Notes under the pieces: generated by a model | What the model was told of the DNA's origin: nothing | Seen by the model: only the letters and a program-made list of their open reading frames with translations | The model's database searches: none | Program-made: the position numbers and the translations under genes | DNA from: Campylobacterota bacterium | GTDB lineage: Bacteria; Campylobacterota; Campylobacteria; Campylobacterales; Sulfurovaceae | DNA: 39,311 nucleotides | NCBI GenBank assembly: GCA_030836805.1 | Contig: JAUPLS010000174.1 | Coordinates: 1 to 39,311 of the forward strand | Reading direction: 5' to 3' | Part shown: positions 6,053 through 13,813 of the stretch, piece by piece | Layout of the letters: every line of letters begins with the position of its first letter | How positions within the stretch are numbered: position 1 is the first letter of the stretch

Positions 6053-8152
6053 TTATTCCTCCACAGCTAAAATAGTGCAACGACAATTTGGATGACAAGG
6101 AGGGGCATAATCGCCAGATGGGAAGTCATCATCGATATCTATTGCGCCAGCCTCTTCATTTTTTTGACAGTCTTCACTCACCAAATCATCTTGAGCAGTC
6201 AACCATTGTTTTTTCTTTATGCCAACTTCTTTGTATGTGTCAACTGTTATATTATTATCTGCCATATTTGTTTCAGTTCGTGCAATCATAGATGCTCTTT
6301 CTTTTGAAAACATATGAGCGTCTTGAATTTGTTTTGCTATTTCCTGATTGCTTAAACCATCTTGCATTGCTTTATTGATTAAAATTTTGAGGTCTGCTCG
6401 TGTGGTTTCATTGATAACATATGACGCATTAGGATTGTCAATAAGCTTTCCTCCGCTTGTGAATTTCTTGCCAACTAATTCCGCCGCCCTGCGTTGTATG
6501 TATTCGTCAGTGACTTTCAATGCTTTACTGTATTTAGTTTTGCTATTTATTCCGAGAAACGAAAACACTGATTCAATAACTTGTTCGCCAATTGATTTTA
6601 AATATTCAGTCAATTTTTTTATAATTGAAAGTGTCTCAGTTGCATCAATTTCAATATCAAGGTCATAATCTTTTTTAATTAGTATTGACTTATCTATGTT
6701 ATTTAATTGAGATAAAACCTTTTCTTTTTGGGCGTTTAGATATTGCTCAATGATTTTTTCAATGCCTTTTTGCGCTGCTATAACCTTTTTAGATAGTTTA
6801 ATATCCTTCTTTAAACTTTTTTTTTTGGCTATTTTTTCGGCTGGCGTGTCAGTCTCCTCGCCTTCTTCTTCGTCATTGACAAGTGTATCCTCAAAAGGTT
6901 TTTCCTCAATTTCTTCAACTTCTGGAAATGGATCAAGTCCAAGCTCTTGCCTTACTTCGTTTACAGTTAGTACACCGCTTGCAACATATGAGTTATTGAT
7001 TTGTGCTTTAATTAATGGATCGGTTGCTTCTTCTATATCCCAATTAAATTCGACATCTTCATAGCCAAATTGCGTTAATATAATGAAGTTAATAAGATTT
7101 TTAACATAGTCAAGCAATGGTGACAAGCCTTCCTCTTTCGCAAGTGTGGCGGTTGTATTTGCTGTTGCTCTGTTTGTATCTGTTATAAAAGCGGTAGGCG
7201 GAAGAGAAAACGCAAACATAACAATACGGGTCAACCATTCATCAAAAACATCTTTTAATGGCTCAGGTTTTGTGTTATATGGTGTCACGCCATTTGGAAC
7301 CATTTTTGCGTGTGTCTTACTCATACCCATATTTTGTTCATCCCAATATGCTTGAAACTTACGAATTTGATCTGGGTTCCATTCTGCTGGTGCTGTAAAA
7401 AGAAGGTTTGGCGTGTTGCCATTTGTGTAATATTCTAATTGATTGACTGTCTTTCGTAGTAAAATATTGACCGTTCCAATAACTTGCTCAACTGGACTAT
7501 ACCCATAAATTTTATTAGAACGAATATTGCGTGGCTTATATATTAACTCATTATAAGTGTAATCGACTGCTGGCATACCCTTTATATTTTGCTGATAGGC
7601 TGGGCTTACTCCATCTTTTGGAGTGCGTCCAGTGCGGTCTATAACTCTTTTAATTGTTCCACCATCTATAACTTCCAATGAATGCAATGCCCCGCCTAAA
7701 GTTTTACGAGGGTAAATTGTTGGCGCATCAATAACGAGTAGATCTTCTATAAGCATACGTAACCACTCATCAAAGTTATGCTCTTTATCTGGCATTAAAA
7801 AAAATTTATCAAGTTCTTTTGTGCGTATATTAGTTGTCTTATTTTTATTATTTTTGACAACGAATTTATAATTGAAGCGTGAAATTTGGTCTTTACGAGT
7901 CTCAATTGCAAGTCTTAATATGTCACAATTATCAGATAATGCACGCAATTGATTAAAAGAAATTGGCTCACTGCCTCTGGGTGTAGTTTGAATATTAAAG
8001 CCAACAGGATAATCGAATGCCCTTCCTGCCTCTTGTTGTGCGACTGGTTGCAATGGTTGTTGTGGCGACATATACACACCACGGTCGACATCTTTAACCG
8101 CAAACAATGCTTTGCCTAATTTTTTAAAATAACCGTCTTTGTTTTCGCTCAT
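6053..8152 (-). CDS. Portal protein fused to MuF-like head morphogenesis domain
   Basis: 699 residues. Residues ~40-430 are a portal: the DNA-entry ring with segments such as ALSDNCDILRLAIETRKDQI and the long stem region. A Glu/Lys-rich linker (~430-470) and a helical stretch follow. From ~575 to the end it is a Mu gpF-like domain: ETTRADLKILINKAMQDGLS, ERASMIARTETNMA, and the terminal metal/disulfide-type motif CHPNCRC (686-692). In most phages the two are separate neighbouring genes; here one polypeptide would place twelve MuF domains inside the head. The promoter is at 8179-8206. It lies downstream of the large terminase but separated from it by an inserted plus-strand cassette. Confidence 0.9.
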   Translation of the reverse strand: MSENKDGYFKKLGKALFAVKDVDRGVYMSPQQPLQPVAQQEAGRAFDYPVGFNIQTTPRGSEPISFNQLRALSDNCDILRLAIETRKDQISRFNYKFVVKNNKNKTTNIRTKELDKFFLMPDKEHNFDEWLRMLIEDLLVIDAPTIYPRKTLGGALHSLEVIDGGTIKRVIDRTGRTPKDGVSPAYQQNIKGMPAVDYTYNELIYKPRNIRSNKIYGYSPVEQVIGTVNILLRKTVNQLEYYTNGNTPNLLFTAPAEWNPDQIRKFQAYWDEQNMGMSKTHAKMVPNGVTPYNTKPEPLKDVFDEWLTRIVMFAFSLPPTAFITDTNRATANTTATLAKEEGLSPLLDYVKNLINFIILTQFGYEDVEFNWDIEEATDPLIKAQINNSYVASGVLTVNEVRQELGLDPFPEVEEIEEKPFEDTLVNDEEEGEETDTPAEKIAKKKSLKKDIKLSKKVIAAQKGIEKIIEQYLNAQKEKVLSQLNNIDKSILIKKDYDLDIEIDATETLSIIKKLTEYLKSIGEQVIESVFSFLGINSKTKYSKALKVTDEYIQRRAAELVGKKFTSGGKLIDNPNASYVINETTRADLKILINKAMQDGLSNQEIAKQIQDAHMFSKERASMIARTETNMADNNITVDTYKEVGIKKKQWLTAQDDLVSEDCQKNEEAGAIDIDDDFPSGDYAPPCHPNCRCTILAVEE

Positions 8153-8178
8153 ATTGTTTAATTCCTTAATATTTTTAT

Positions 8179-8206
8179 ATTATAGTTTTTTTATAAAAAA
8201 AAGCAA
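8179..8206 (-). promoter_or_regulatory. Promoter of the portal gene
   Basis: Minus strand TTGCTT, 16 bp, TATAAT, about 27 bases before the portal start. It stands back to back with the plus-strand cassette promoter at 8214, with only AAAACAC between the two -35 boxes. Confidence 0.78.
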
Positions 8207-8213
8207 AAAACAC

Positions 8214-8250
8214 TTTACACGACCAAAAAACAGTATAATATATATAGTGT
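8214..8250 (+). promoter_or_regulatory. Cassette promoter, copy 1
   Basis: TTTACA, 14 bp, TATAAT, then ATATATAGTGT and AGCAC. The same arrangement recurs at 25305 and 34801. The 14-bp gap to TATAAT is short; TAATAT two bases further gives 16 bp. The strictly conserved downstream block suggests a regulator site as well as the promoter. Confidence 0.7.
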
Positions 8251-8275
8251 AGCACATAATAAAAAGGAGAATAAA

Positions 8276-8716
8276 ATGAATAAATACTTAATGGAAGAAA
8301 TTAAAAACATAGCTGGGGGTATAATGGATCAGCTTGCATATGATTGGATATATTTTGATATAAAAGATTTAAAAGAGTTTATTGAAAATGTAGGATGTAA
8401 TCCTGAGGGTGTATTTGTTGAATGGTGTGACTCTTATTTTCCAAATCATGAAGATGCAATTGAAGTTTTAAGACAAGATGAAGCCGCAGTTTATGCTGCA
8501 TTTAATGGATTTATTAAAGTAAAAGATGCTGCTCATATTATATCATATAGGAACGATTGTATATATGATATTTACGATTTAAAAGACTTTGAAAAAATTG
8601 ATGAGTTAAAATATTTGATTGAAAATATTGATGAGTTTATTATTAAAAAAGAGAAAGAAGAACTTGAAAATGCTATTCCAGAAGTAAAAACAGAAAGCAA
8701 AAAATTGAAAATTTAA
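8276..8716 (+). CDS. Cassette protein with AIPE...KLKI C-terminus (unknown)
   Basis: 146 residues, strongly acidic with a basic end. The N-terminal part contains LKEFIENVGCNPEGVFVEWCDSYF; the remainder is helical (DFEKIDELKYLIENIDEFI). The last 16 residues, NAIPEVKTESKKLKI preceded by Glu, closely match the end of the protein at 34861 (KAIPEAKSTTKKLKI), though the bodies differ. It has its own promoter and AAAAGGAGAATAAA ribosome-binding region. It is a single-gene cassette between portal and large terminase on the opposite strand; its stop overlaps the terminase stop by four bases. Function unknown. Confidence 0.75.
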   Translation: MNKYLMEEIKNIAGGIMDQLAYDWIYFDIKDLKEFIENVGCNPEGVFVEWCDSYFPNHEDAIEVLRQDEAAVYAAFNGFIKVKDAAHIISYRNDCIYDIYDLKDFEKIDELKYLIENIDEFIIKKEKEELENAIPEVKTESKKLKI

Positions 8717-10065
8717 AACCATCCGCCAGAACTTCTGGCGGTTTCTTCTTTTTTCTTTGTATTTTCTTCGTCTATAAAATCAATCCATCCGCCATTCTTG
8801 TTTTCGCTTAATTCAGTTAATGCCCAAACTAAAGCATCAAGGCGGTCTGGTGACTTCTGTTTTGTATCGCCAGTGTAGTTGACCATTTGATCTTCTAACT
8901 TGCCAAACATTCCGATATGGTGTACTTTTCCCTGCTCGTATAATGCACTTATTGGCTCGGCTCTCAATATCTTTCCTCTTGTTGCCGTAACTTTTTTATA
9001 CGACACATTGCCATCTAAATTTCGTATAATGTCTTCAATCATATCGCCGCCATTGTTTGTTTCTGCTATTATTCTATCGGCTTTATAATCATAATAAGCA
9101 TTGATTGCAACTCGTGCCCAATCAGCAGGTTTGGCAAGCACTGTCAAATCTTTTATGATATAATAATGCCCGTCCTCACCTTTTCCAGCCACAACAATAC
9201 CAGTAAAGTCAGCCTCGGCGGAAGAAGTTACAGCGGGGTCAATAGCTACAACGATACGAGAAAAACTGTCATAATTTTCAACACGTAAGTCATCAATTTG
9301 TTTTAATGTCCATAATGCGTTCTCGTTTTCTTCTAAAACTTCCGCATATATTTCTTGTCTTCCAAGTCTTGTGCCTTCATACTTATCAATAATTTTATTT
9401 AAAAATGAAGGTGCTAAATTATTTTTATTGTCAAAAGTTGAGCCTCTCGTTATAATTGTTGATTTTTCTTTTATTAGATCTTTTATTAGTTTGGTTGGGC
9501 GTGGTGTAGTTGTTATACACGCCTGAGGATTCTTTCCTAAGCGCAAACCTAAAAATACTTGATCCCAAGCGTCAGGATAACGCCAAGCCGCAAGCTCATC
9601 AGCCCACAATTTCATGTGTTGTTTTCCGCGCATACGATCTGGTTCTTCTGCTGAGAAAATTAAACTAATAGCACCATTAGGCCAGTATAGTTGCCCATTC
9701 TTAAATGTTGGTCGATCCCACCTATCACAAACGCTTAAAATTCCACTCTCACCCTGAACCATAATTTGTTTAGCATCGTCACTCGTTGCACCTATCAAAT
9801 TAACATACTTATTTGTTTTAACTTGCTCTTTAATCCACTCAGCGCCAACCCTTGTTTTTCCAAATCCACGCCCAGCCATAACCAACCAAATCATCCAATC
9901 TCCATCAGGTGTTCTTTGTTGTGGTCGTGCATTCCAATCCCAATCATAAAAAAGTTTTTCAGCCTCGTCGTCGCTCATTTTCATAATGCGGCGGATCTGT
10001 TCTTCTTTGCTTAACTGTTGGAATAGTTGTCTTTTACTTAATATTGACATAATAATATTATCCAT
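8713..10065 (-). CDS. terL: Terminase large subunit
   Basis: 450 residues. This is the ATP-driven DNA packaging motor and headful/cos nuclease. Walker A is AGRGFGKT (64-71), Walker B LWADE (153-157) and the coupling motif TTTPRP (185-190). The C-terminal RNase-H-like nuclease shows AIDPAVT (D276), AETNNGGD (E335) and SPDRLDAL (D410). The transcript from promoter 10078-10105 would start near 10071, leaving the ATG at 10065 almost leaderless; the second ATG at 10050, after GGAT, may be used. Unusually it follows the capsid gene instead of the small terminase, which lies 4.4 kb upstream in transcription order. Confidence 0.95.
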   Translation of the reverse strand: MDNIIMSILSKRQLFQQLSKEEQIRRIMKMSDDEAEKLFYDWDWNARPQQRTPDGDWMIWLVMAGRGFGKTRVGAEWIKEQVKTNKYVNLIGATSDDAKQIMVQGESGILSVCDRWDRPTFKNGQLYWPNGAISLIFSAEEPDRMRGKQHMKLWADELAAWRYPDAWDQVFLGLRLGKNPQACITTTPRPTKLIKDLIKEKSTIITRGSTFDNKNNLAPSFLNKIIDKYEGTRLGRQEIYAEVLEENENALWTLKQIDDLRVENYDSFSRIVVAIDPAVTSSAEADFTGIVVAGKGEDGHYYIIKDLTVLAKPADWARVAINAYYDYKADRIIAETNNGGDMIEDIIRNLDGNVSYKKVTATRGKILRAEPISALYEQGKVHHIGMFGKLEDQMVNYTGDTKQKSPDRLDALVWALTELSENKNGGWIDFIDEENTKKKEETARSSGGWF

Positions 10066-10077
10066 ATAATAAAATAT

Positions 10078-10105
10078 ATTATAAATTATTTTAAAAAAAG
10101 AGCAA
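10078..10105 (-). promoter_or_regulatory. Promoter of the large terminase
   Basis: Minus strand TTGCTC, 16 bp, TATAAT. It faces away from the truncated plus-strand cassette element at 10103-10125 and lies downstream of the capsid-gene terminator, so terL is uncoupled from capsid transcription. Confidence 0.75.
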
Positions 10106-10128
10106 AAAACACTTTACACGATATAAAA

Positions 10129-10188
10129 ATGTTAAATAAATGTTTTGATATAGCAAAAGAGATTATACCAAATTTTTGTGGCGAATAA
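10129..10188 (+). other. Remnant of a plus-strand cassette (19-codon ORF)
   Basis: Bases 10103-10128 (GCAAAAAACACTTTACACGA and following) match the promoter region at 34791-34817, but the TATAAT block is absent and an ATG follows at once. The frame encodes only MLNKCFDIAKEIIPNFCGE before TAA, just ahead of the minus-strand terminator. It looks like a cassette that lost most of its gene and promoter. Confidence 0.45.
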
Positions 10189-10189
10189 G

Positions 10190-10214
10190 AAAAACCCCGC
10201 TTTTTAAGGCGGGG
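10190..10214 (-). terminator. Rho-independent terminator after major capsid gene
   Basis: Minus strand CCCCGC-CTTAAAAA-GCGGGG then TTTTT, 23 bases past the capsid stop. It shares its loop with the terminator after the tail-tube gene, so both highly expressed structural genes end in the same terminator design. Confidence 0.88.
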
Positions 10215-10236
10215 CAATTCTTTTTACTTTTTGCGA

Positions 10237-11709
10237 TTAGGCGTTGATGTTATAAATCAATCCAAAAGCAGGTGGGAAGTAGTTTTGTAATACGCCATCA
10301 AAATAAACGCCAAACTCATACTTTCTATTTCTTAGTGGCCATTCAATTTGGTAGTAGTCACGTCTTAAGTTTTTCACCAAAACATTACCAACTTCAGAAA
10401 CAGGGTAAGGAACACCACTTGAGTAGAACATAACAGTGCCCGGTGCTGCATTTGGATGCACTTCAATTTTAACACTGTTTCCAGTGATTTTATTTAAGTA
10501 AGAGCTAACAACGGCACCAGCTTGGAAACCACTTGAACCATTGATATCGCCATTGAAACGAATTAGAGGAGCGCCACCATTTGCAATGATTAACTTGTTC
10601 ATATGCTTTAATACTGAAGCGGATACATACATTTTATCTGGAGACAAACGATACATATTATAGAAGTTTTCTAATGCTTCGTCAATCTCAACAATTCCAC
10701 CAGCACCATCAGAAGTCATTCCAGTGTTTCCAGTTGCCAATGCTTTAACATAAGAACCAGAGCCAGATTTTACGATCTGAGTTAATAAACCGTCATACAC
10801 ATTGGAATCGGTTGATTTATCAGCAGTGAAAGCAGAAGCAGCAACAGATCCGGTTCCTGCGGCGGTCTTAATGGTCAAGCTATTAACAGAAGTTACAGCG
10901 CCTAATACTTCAGAGCCAGAAGCACCCCAGAACCAAGCAAATCCGAAAGCTCCGGCAATATTTGCAACAGTAGCGGTAACGCTTGAAGAAGCAGCGGCAG
11001 TCGTTACAGTAGCAGCAGCAGACTTTTGAGCAGTACCAGCATTTACAACATTAGAAGAACCATCACCCTTATCAATAAGCGTAACAGTTGGAACAAGCGT
11101 TGCACTTGCGATGTTTAAAGACTGACCAGTTACGCCGTTGTTGAAACCAGCAACTTGTTGATATCCTTTTTGTGATAAAGCAACACATATAACAGATACT
11201 TGAGTTGCATCTGGAATAGAACCACCAGAACCAACAGCAGCCAACACAGGAGTACCAGTTGTGCCCAAAGCGTGGGAAGCATTACCAGCATAATCCAAAA
11301 ACTCTTCTTGAATCATAACGGCTTGTAGCAAATCTTTAGCAGCACGAGCACGGATATTATCAAAACCTTGCGCAGCCAATTCAGCTTCAAAAGTAACCGA
11401 GTTGTTTAAACCCAAAAAAGCAAACTTTGCCAAATAGTCTTGAGTGCTTTGTGCAATCTCATAACCCCTTTGACCTTCAGCTAATCCAAGACCCAAATTT
11501 GCAGTATTAATACCAGTCACCGCTCTCCAGTTTGCTTGTATACCCATTCCACCAACCACACGAGCGATTTCATTTCTCAATGGGGTATTAACTGGGTATA
11601 AAGTTTTTGCTGGTGCTTCTAAGTCATACATCGTTAAGCCAGAGGTTGCAGATCCAGACTGGCTATATGCTTTTGCTAATAGGTCAAGCGTTTCTTGTGT
11701 GTTATTCAT
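10237..11709 (-). CDS. Major capsid protein (HK97-fold)
   Basis: 490 residues. It forms the head shell. It opens with a helical arm (TLDLLAKAYSQ) and TLYPVNTPLRNEIARVVGG. The C-terminal half is the clearer HK97-type part: SPDKMYVSASVLKHMNKLI, IRFNGDINGSSGFQAG, VSEVGNVLVKNLRRDYYQIEWPLRNRKYEFGVYFDGV. Residues ~175-300 are an Ala/Ser/Val/Thr-rich block that looks like an inserted surface domain, explaining the length beyond a typical 300-400-residue capsid. It lies directly after the protease/scaffold gene and before a strong terminator. The ribosome-binding site is AAGGAAAAAAAAG. Confidence 0.88.
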   Translation of the reverse strand: MNNTQETLDLLAKAYSQSGSATSGLTMYDLEAPAKTLYPVNTPLRNEIARVVGGMGIQANWRAVTGINTANLGLGLAEGQRGYEIAQSTQDYLAKFAFLGLNNSVTFEAELAAQGFDNIRARAAKDLLQAVMIQEEFLDYAGNASHALGTTGTPVLAAVGSGGSIPDATQVSVICVALSQKGYQQVAGFNNGVTGQSLNIASATLVPTVTLIDKGDGSSNVVNAGTAQKSAAATVTTAAASSSVTATVANIAGAFGFAWFWGASGSEVLGAVTSVNSLTIKTAAGTGSVAASAFTADKSTDSNVYDGLLTQIVKSGSGSYVKALATGNTGMTSDGAGGIVEIDEALENFYNMYRLSPDKMYVSASVLKHMNKLIIANGGAPLIRFNGDINGSSGFQAGAVVSSYLNKITGNSVKIEVHPNAAPGTVMFYSSGVPYPVSEVGNVLVKNLRRDYYQIEWPLRNRKYEFGVYFDGVLQNYFPPAFGLIYNINA

Positions 11710-11730
11710 CTTTTTTTTCCTTATTAAAAA

Positions 11731-12897
11731 TTAAAATTTAATTACTTTTGCATTTGTTTGTGCTTGCTTTATCAGCGTTGCCACATCGTCAATTTTGTTT
11801 GTGCCCACTTTATAAACTGGTTCAACTGTCTTCACTTCTATTTCTTCACTATCTCCGCCCTTGCCAATAACTTTGAGAATTGCTTTTGGTTCTGCTGGCA
11901 TTGCTTCTAATTCTTTAACTCTTTTTGATAGTGCTTCGTTTTCTTGTGTTAACTGTGCAGCTTTTGCAATTGCATCATTAAGCTCAGCCTTATTCAAATC
12001 ATCCGATTTCTTTAAATCATTATTGTCAATATTAACAGATTTAGTTTCCATTGTCAATTCTTGCTCTTGAATTTCTTCTATTGCTTCCGCTGCTCTCATT
12101 GCTTGTTCTTCATTTTCTTTTTCTGTTAACTCTTCAACTTCTTTATTAGTCATTGCAACTAATACAGCGCCAAGGTTTTTGATAGTGTTTTCCAACTCAG
12201 TGATTAAAGTCATATCTTCATTTTTCCAATTCGCTTCATCTTCTGCACACTCTTCTAAATAGTGTAAGTCTTCTAAAATTCTGGAGAGCCACGCCACATT
12301 GTTGAATGACTTCTCAATAGTCTTGACTTCATCTTTAATTTCTTCTATTACTTCAACAGTTTCAACGATTGGCTCAACTATTACAGTATCAGCCTTTTCA
12401 ATTTCAACTTCTTTATTTTCTATTTCCATATTACTATCCTCATTTTTATTTTCTATAGTGTCAGCCTTAAACAATTCAAACAAGGCTTCTGGATTGGCAG
12501 GTCTATCAACCAAACTAATCTCTAATAAGTTTATAGCGTGTATAATGCTTTTATTTAATTCATCACGCTTTAATATTCTTCCGCCAATGCTAAAACCTTT
12601 ATATACACCTGTTAATACTTTCTTTACTGCTATTGGATCAACAATATGAGCGCCAAACCAAGTCTTGCCATCATCTTTGACATCAATCTCAATGGCTGTT
12701 CCTGCCGCTATATTGCCATGCATTTCCCTTACTGCGCCAAACTTCATATAATCAACAACAGCATTTTTCATTGCTTGTGCTGTTATAGTCTCGCCATCGC
12801 TGTCAACATTACCAGATGAAGCCCACCCCCAGACTTTAATTGTGCCATCGTCTTGTTTTTCGTTTTTAGTTATCTCGCCAAATAGAATTTTTTTCAT
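11731..12897 (-). CDS. Prohead protease with C-terminal scaffold region
   Basis: 388 residues. Residues 1-145 are an XkdF/HK97-type (S78-like) prohead protease: VWGWASSGNVDSDGETI, EMHG (His60), YKGFSIGGR (Ser103) and LLEISLVDRPANPEAL. These fit the His/Ser protease that cleaves scaffold during maturation. From ~150 on, the protein is highly acidic and coiled-coil (NDAIAKAAQLTQENEALSKR), as expected of an internal scaffold fused to its protease. It ends in VATLIKQAQTNAKVIKF. It has its own promoter (12922-12949) and is followed by the capsid gene 21 bases on. Confidence 0.86.
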   Translation of the reverse strand: MKKILFGEITKNEKQDDGTIKVWGWASSGNVDSDGETITAQAMKNAVVDYMKFGAVREMHGNIAAGTAIEIDVKDDGKTWFGAHIVDPIAVKKVLTGVYKGFSIGGRILKRDELNKSIIHAINLLEISLVDRPANPEALFELFKADTIENKNEDSNMEIENKEVEIEKADTVIVEPIVETVEVIEEIKDEVKTIEKSFNNVAWLSRILEDLHYLEECAEDEANWKNEDMTLITELENTIKNLGAVLVAMTNKEVEELTEKENEEQAMRAAEAIEEIQEQELTMETKSVNIDNNDLKKSDDLNKAELNDAIAKAAQLTQENEALSKRVKELEAMPAEPKAILKVIGKGGDSEEIEVKTVEPVYKVGTNKIDDVATLIKQAQTNAKVIKF

Positions 12898-12921
12898 TGT
12901 TGTGCCCTTAAATATTTTTAT

Positions 12922-12949
12922 ATTATATAATAAAACGATTAAAAATCAA
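12922..12949 (-). promoter_or_regulatory. Promoter for protease/scaffold-capsid
   Basis: Minus strand TTGATT, 16 bp, TATAAT. It overlaps the last codons of the Rz1 gene and lies about 25 bases ahead of the protease start, giving the capsid unit separate control from the lysis genes. Confidence 0.76.
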
Positions 12950-13200
12950 TTTTGTAGTTGTTCAATAAACTTTTTCTTTGCTTCATTCTGGCTATTACAT
13001 AACTCATATATTTTTTTGTTATCCACTAATGCTTGGATAAAAGAAGAGAATTGCCCGTCTTTTGGTTTAACAAATTCATCGCACGCCTTCATAATTTCAA
13101 TCGATGGCATTACTTTTAATGGCTCAATAAACTGTTCGTCTCTCGTAGTAGCACAGCCAGACAAAACCAATAACATAGATATAACTATTATTTTATTCAT
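12946..13200 (-). CDS. Rz1: Outer-membrane spanin lipoprotein (Rz1-like)
   Basis: 84 residues. A signal sequence MNKIIVISMLLVLSGC ends in the lipobox LSGC with Cys16 as the lipidation site. The mature part is short and polar. The gene overlaps the Rz-like gene by four bases; consecutive overlapping Rz/Rz1 is the classic two-component spanin arrangement that fuses inner and outer membranes in the last step of lysis. It shows that the host has an outer membrane. The mature part is not notably proline-rich, unlike lambda Rz1. Confidence 0.78.
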   Translation of the reverse strand: MNKIIVISMLLVLSGCATTRDEQFIEPLKVMPSIEIMKACDEFVKPKDGQFSSFIQALVDNKKIYELCNSQNEAKKKFIEQLQN

Positions 13201-13604
13201 TTTATATCATCCAATATTTTATTCAACTTTTTAAAGTCTTCGGTTGGCAAGACGCAATCTTTAATCTTTGGGTTGTTCTTAATCTTTTCAACTTCAACGA
13301 TTTTCTCTTTGTAAACAGTCACAATTTGAATCTCTTTTTTTGCAGTCTCTCTTGCATTCTTCACTGCTATGTCTTGATCTTCTTTTGCTTTAGCCAGAGC
13401 CTTGCTCAATTTTATATTGTATTCTTTCGTTGCTTCTGCTCGTTCTTTTTTAACCCCAGAATCAAAACCTTTTGAATGAGAGAACCAGAGCGCACCAAGC
13501 GCCAATAAAATAACAAGAATAATCTGTCCAACCTTTGTTGAAAAGAAAGCGATTACATTGTTTATAAATGTTTTTAAAAAACTTAATATGACAGTAAAAA
13601 TCAT
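13197..13604 (-). CDS. Rz: Inner-membrane spanin (Rz-like)
   Basis: 135 residues. One transmembrane segment (about residues 27-42, IILVILLALGALWF) is followed by a long periplasmic coiled coil (KKERAEATKEYNIKLSKALAKAKEDQ...), then a short C-terminal segment with a cysteine (KDCVLPTEDF) where covalent dimerisation is possible. The gene overlaps both the holin-like gene and the Rz1-like gene by four bases, so the lysis genes are translated as a coupled set. Confidence 0.82.
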   Translation of the reverse strand: MIFTVILSFLKTFINNVIAFFSTKVGQIILVILLALGALWFSHSKGFDSGVKKERAEATKEYNIKLSKALAKAKEDQDIAVKNARETAKKEIQIVTVYKEKIVEVEKIKNNPKIKDCVLPTEDFKKLNKILDDIK

Positions 13605-13813
13605 TTTATCGTGTCCTTATCTTTCAAGCTCTCAGTGGTCATCGTTCTCAATATAAAGTTCATAGCAGTCACGCCTATAACAATATACATATACTTATCA
13701 GGGTGTTGCCCCATAATAAAATTAAAGTTTGCTTCAATTACTGTAAGCAATGCAATCAATAAATTGAACATAATTGTTCTACTCTTTACAAATCTGGTCA
13801 TCCATATTTTCAT
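13601..13813 (-). CDS. Holin-like small membrane protein
   Basis: 70 residues. The N-terminus is basic (KIWMTRFVKSRTI), with hydrophobic segments at ~14-30 (IMFNLLIALLTVIEANF) and ~42-58 (MYIVIGVTAMNFILRTM), then a charged tail ESLKDKDTIK. This KSRT...FNLL...ILR.MTTESL pattern is widespread in lysis regions of proteobacterial phages. AGGAG stands five bases before ATG 13813, so the gene overlaps the endolysin by 35 bases. Position between endolysin and spanins supports a holin or holin-partner role; not proven. Confidence 0.7.
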   Translation of the reverse strand: MKIWMTRFVKSRTIMFNLLIALLTVIEANFNFIMGQHPDKYMYIVIGVTAMNFILRTMTTESLKDKDTIK

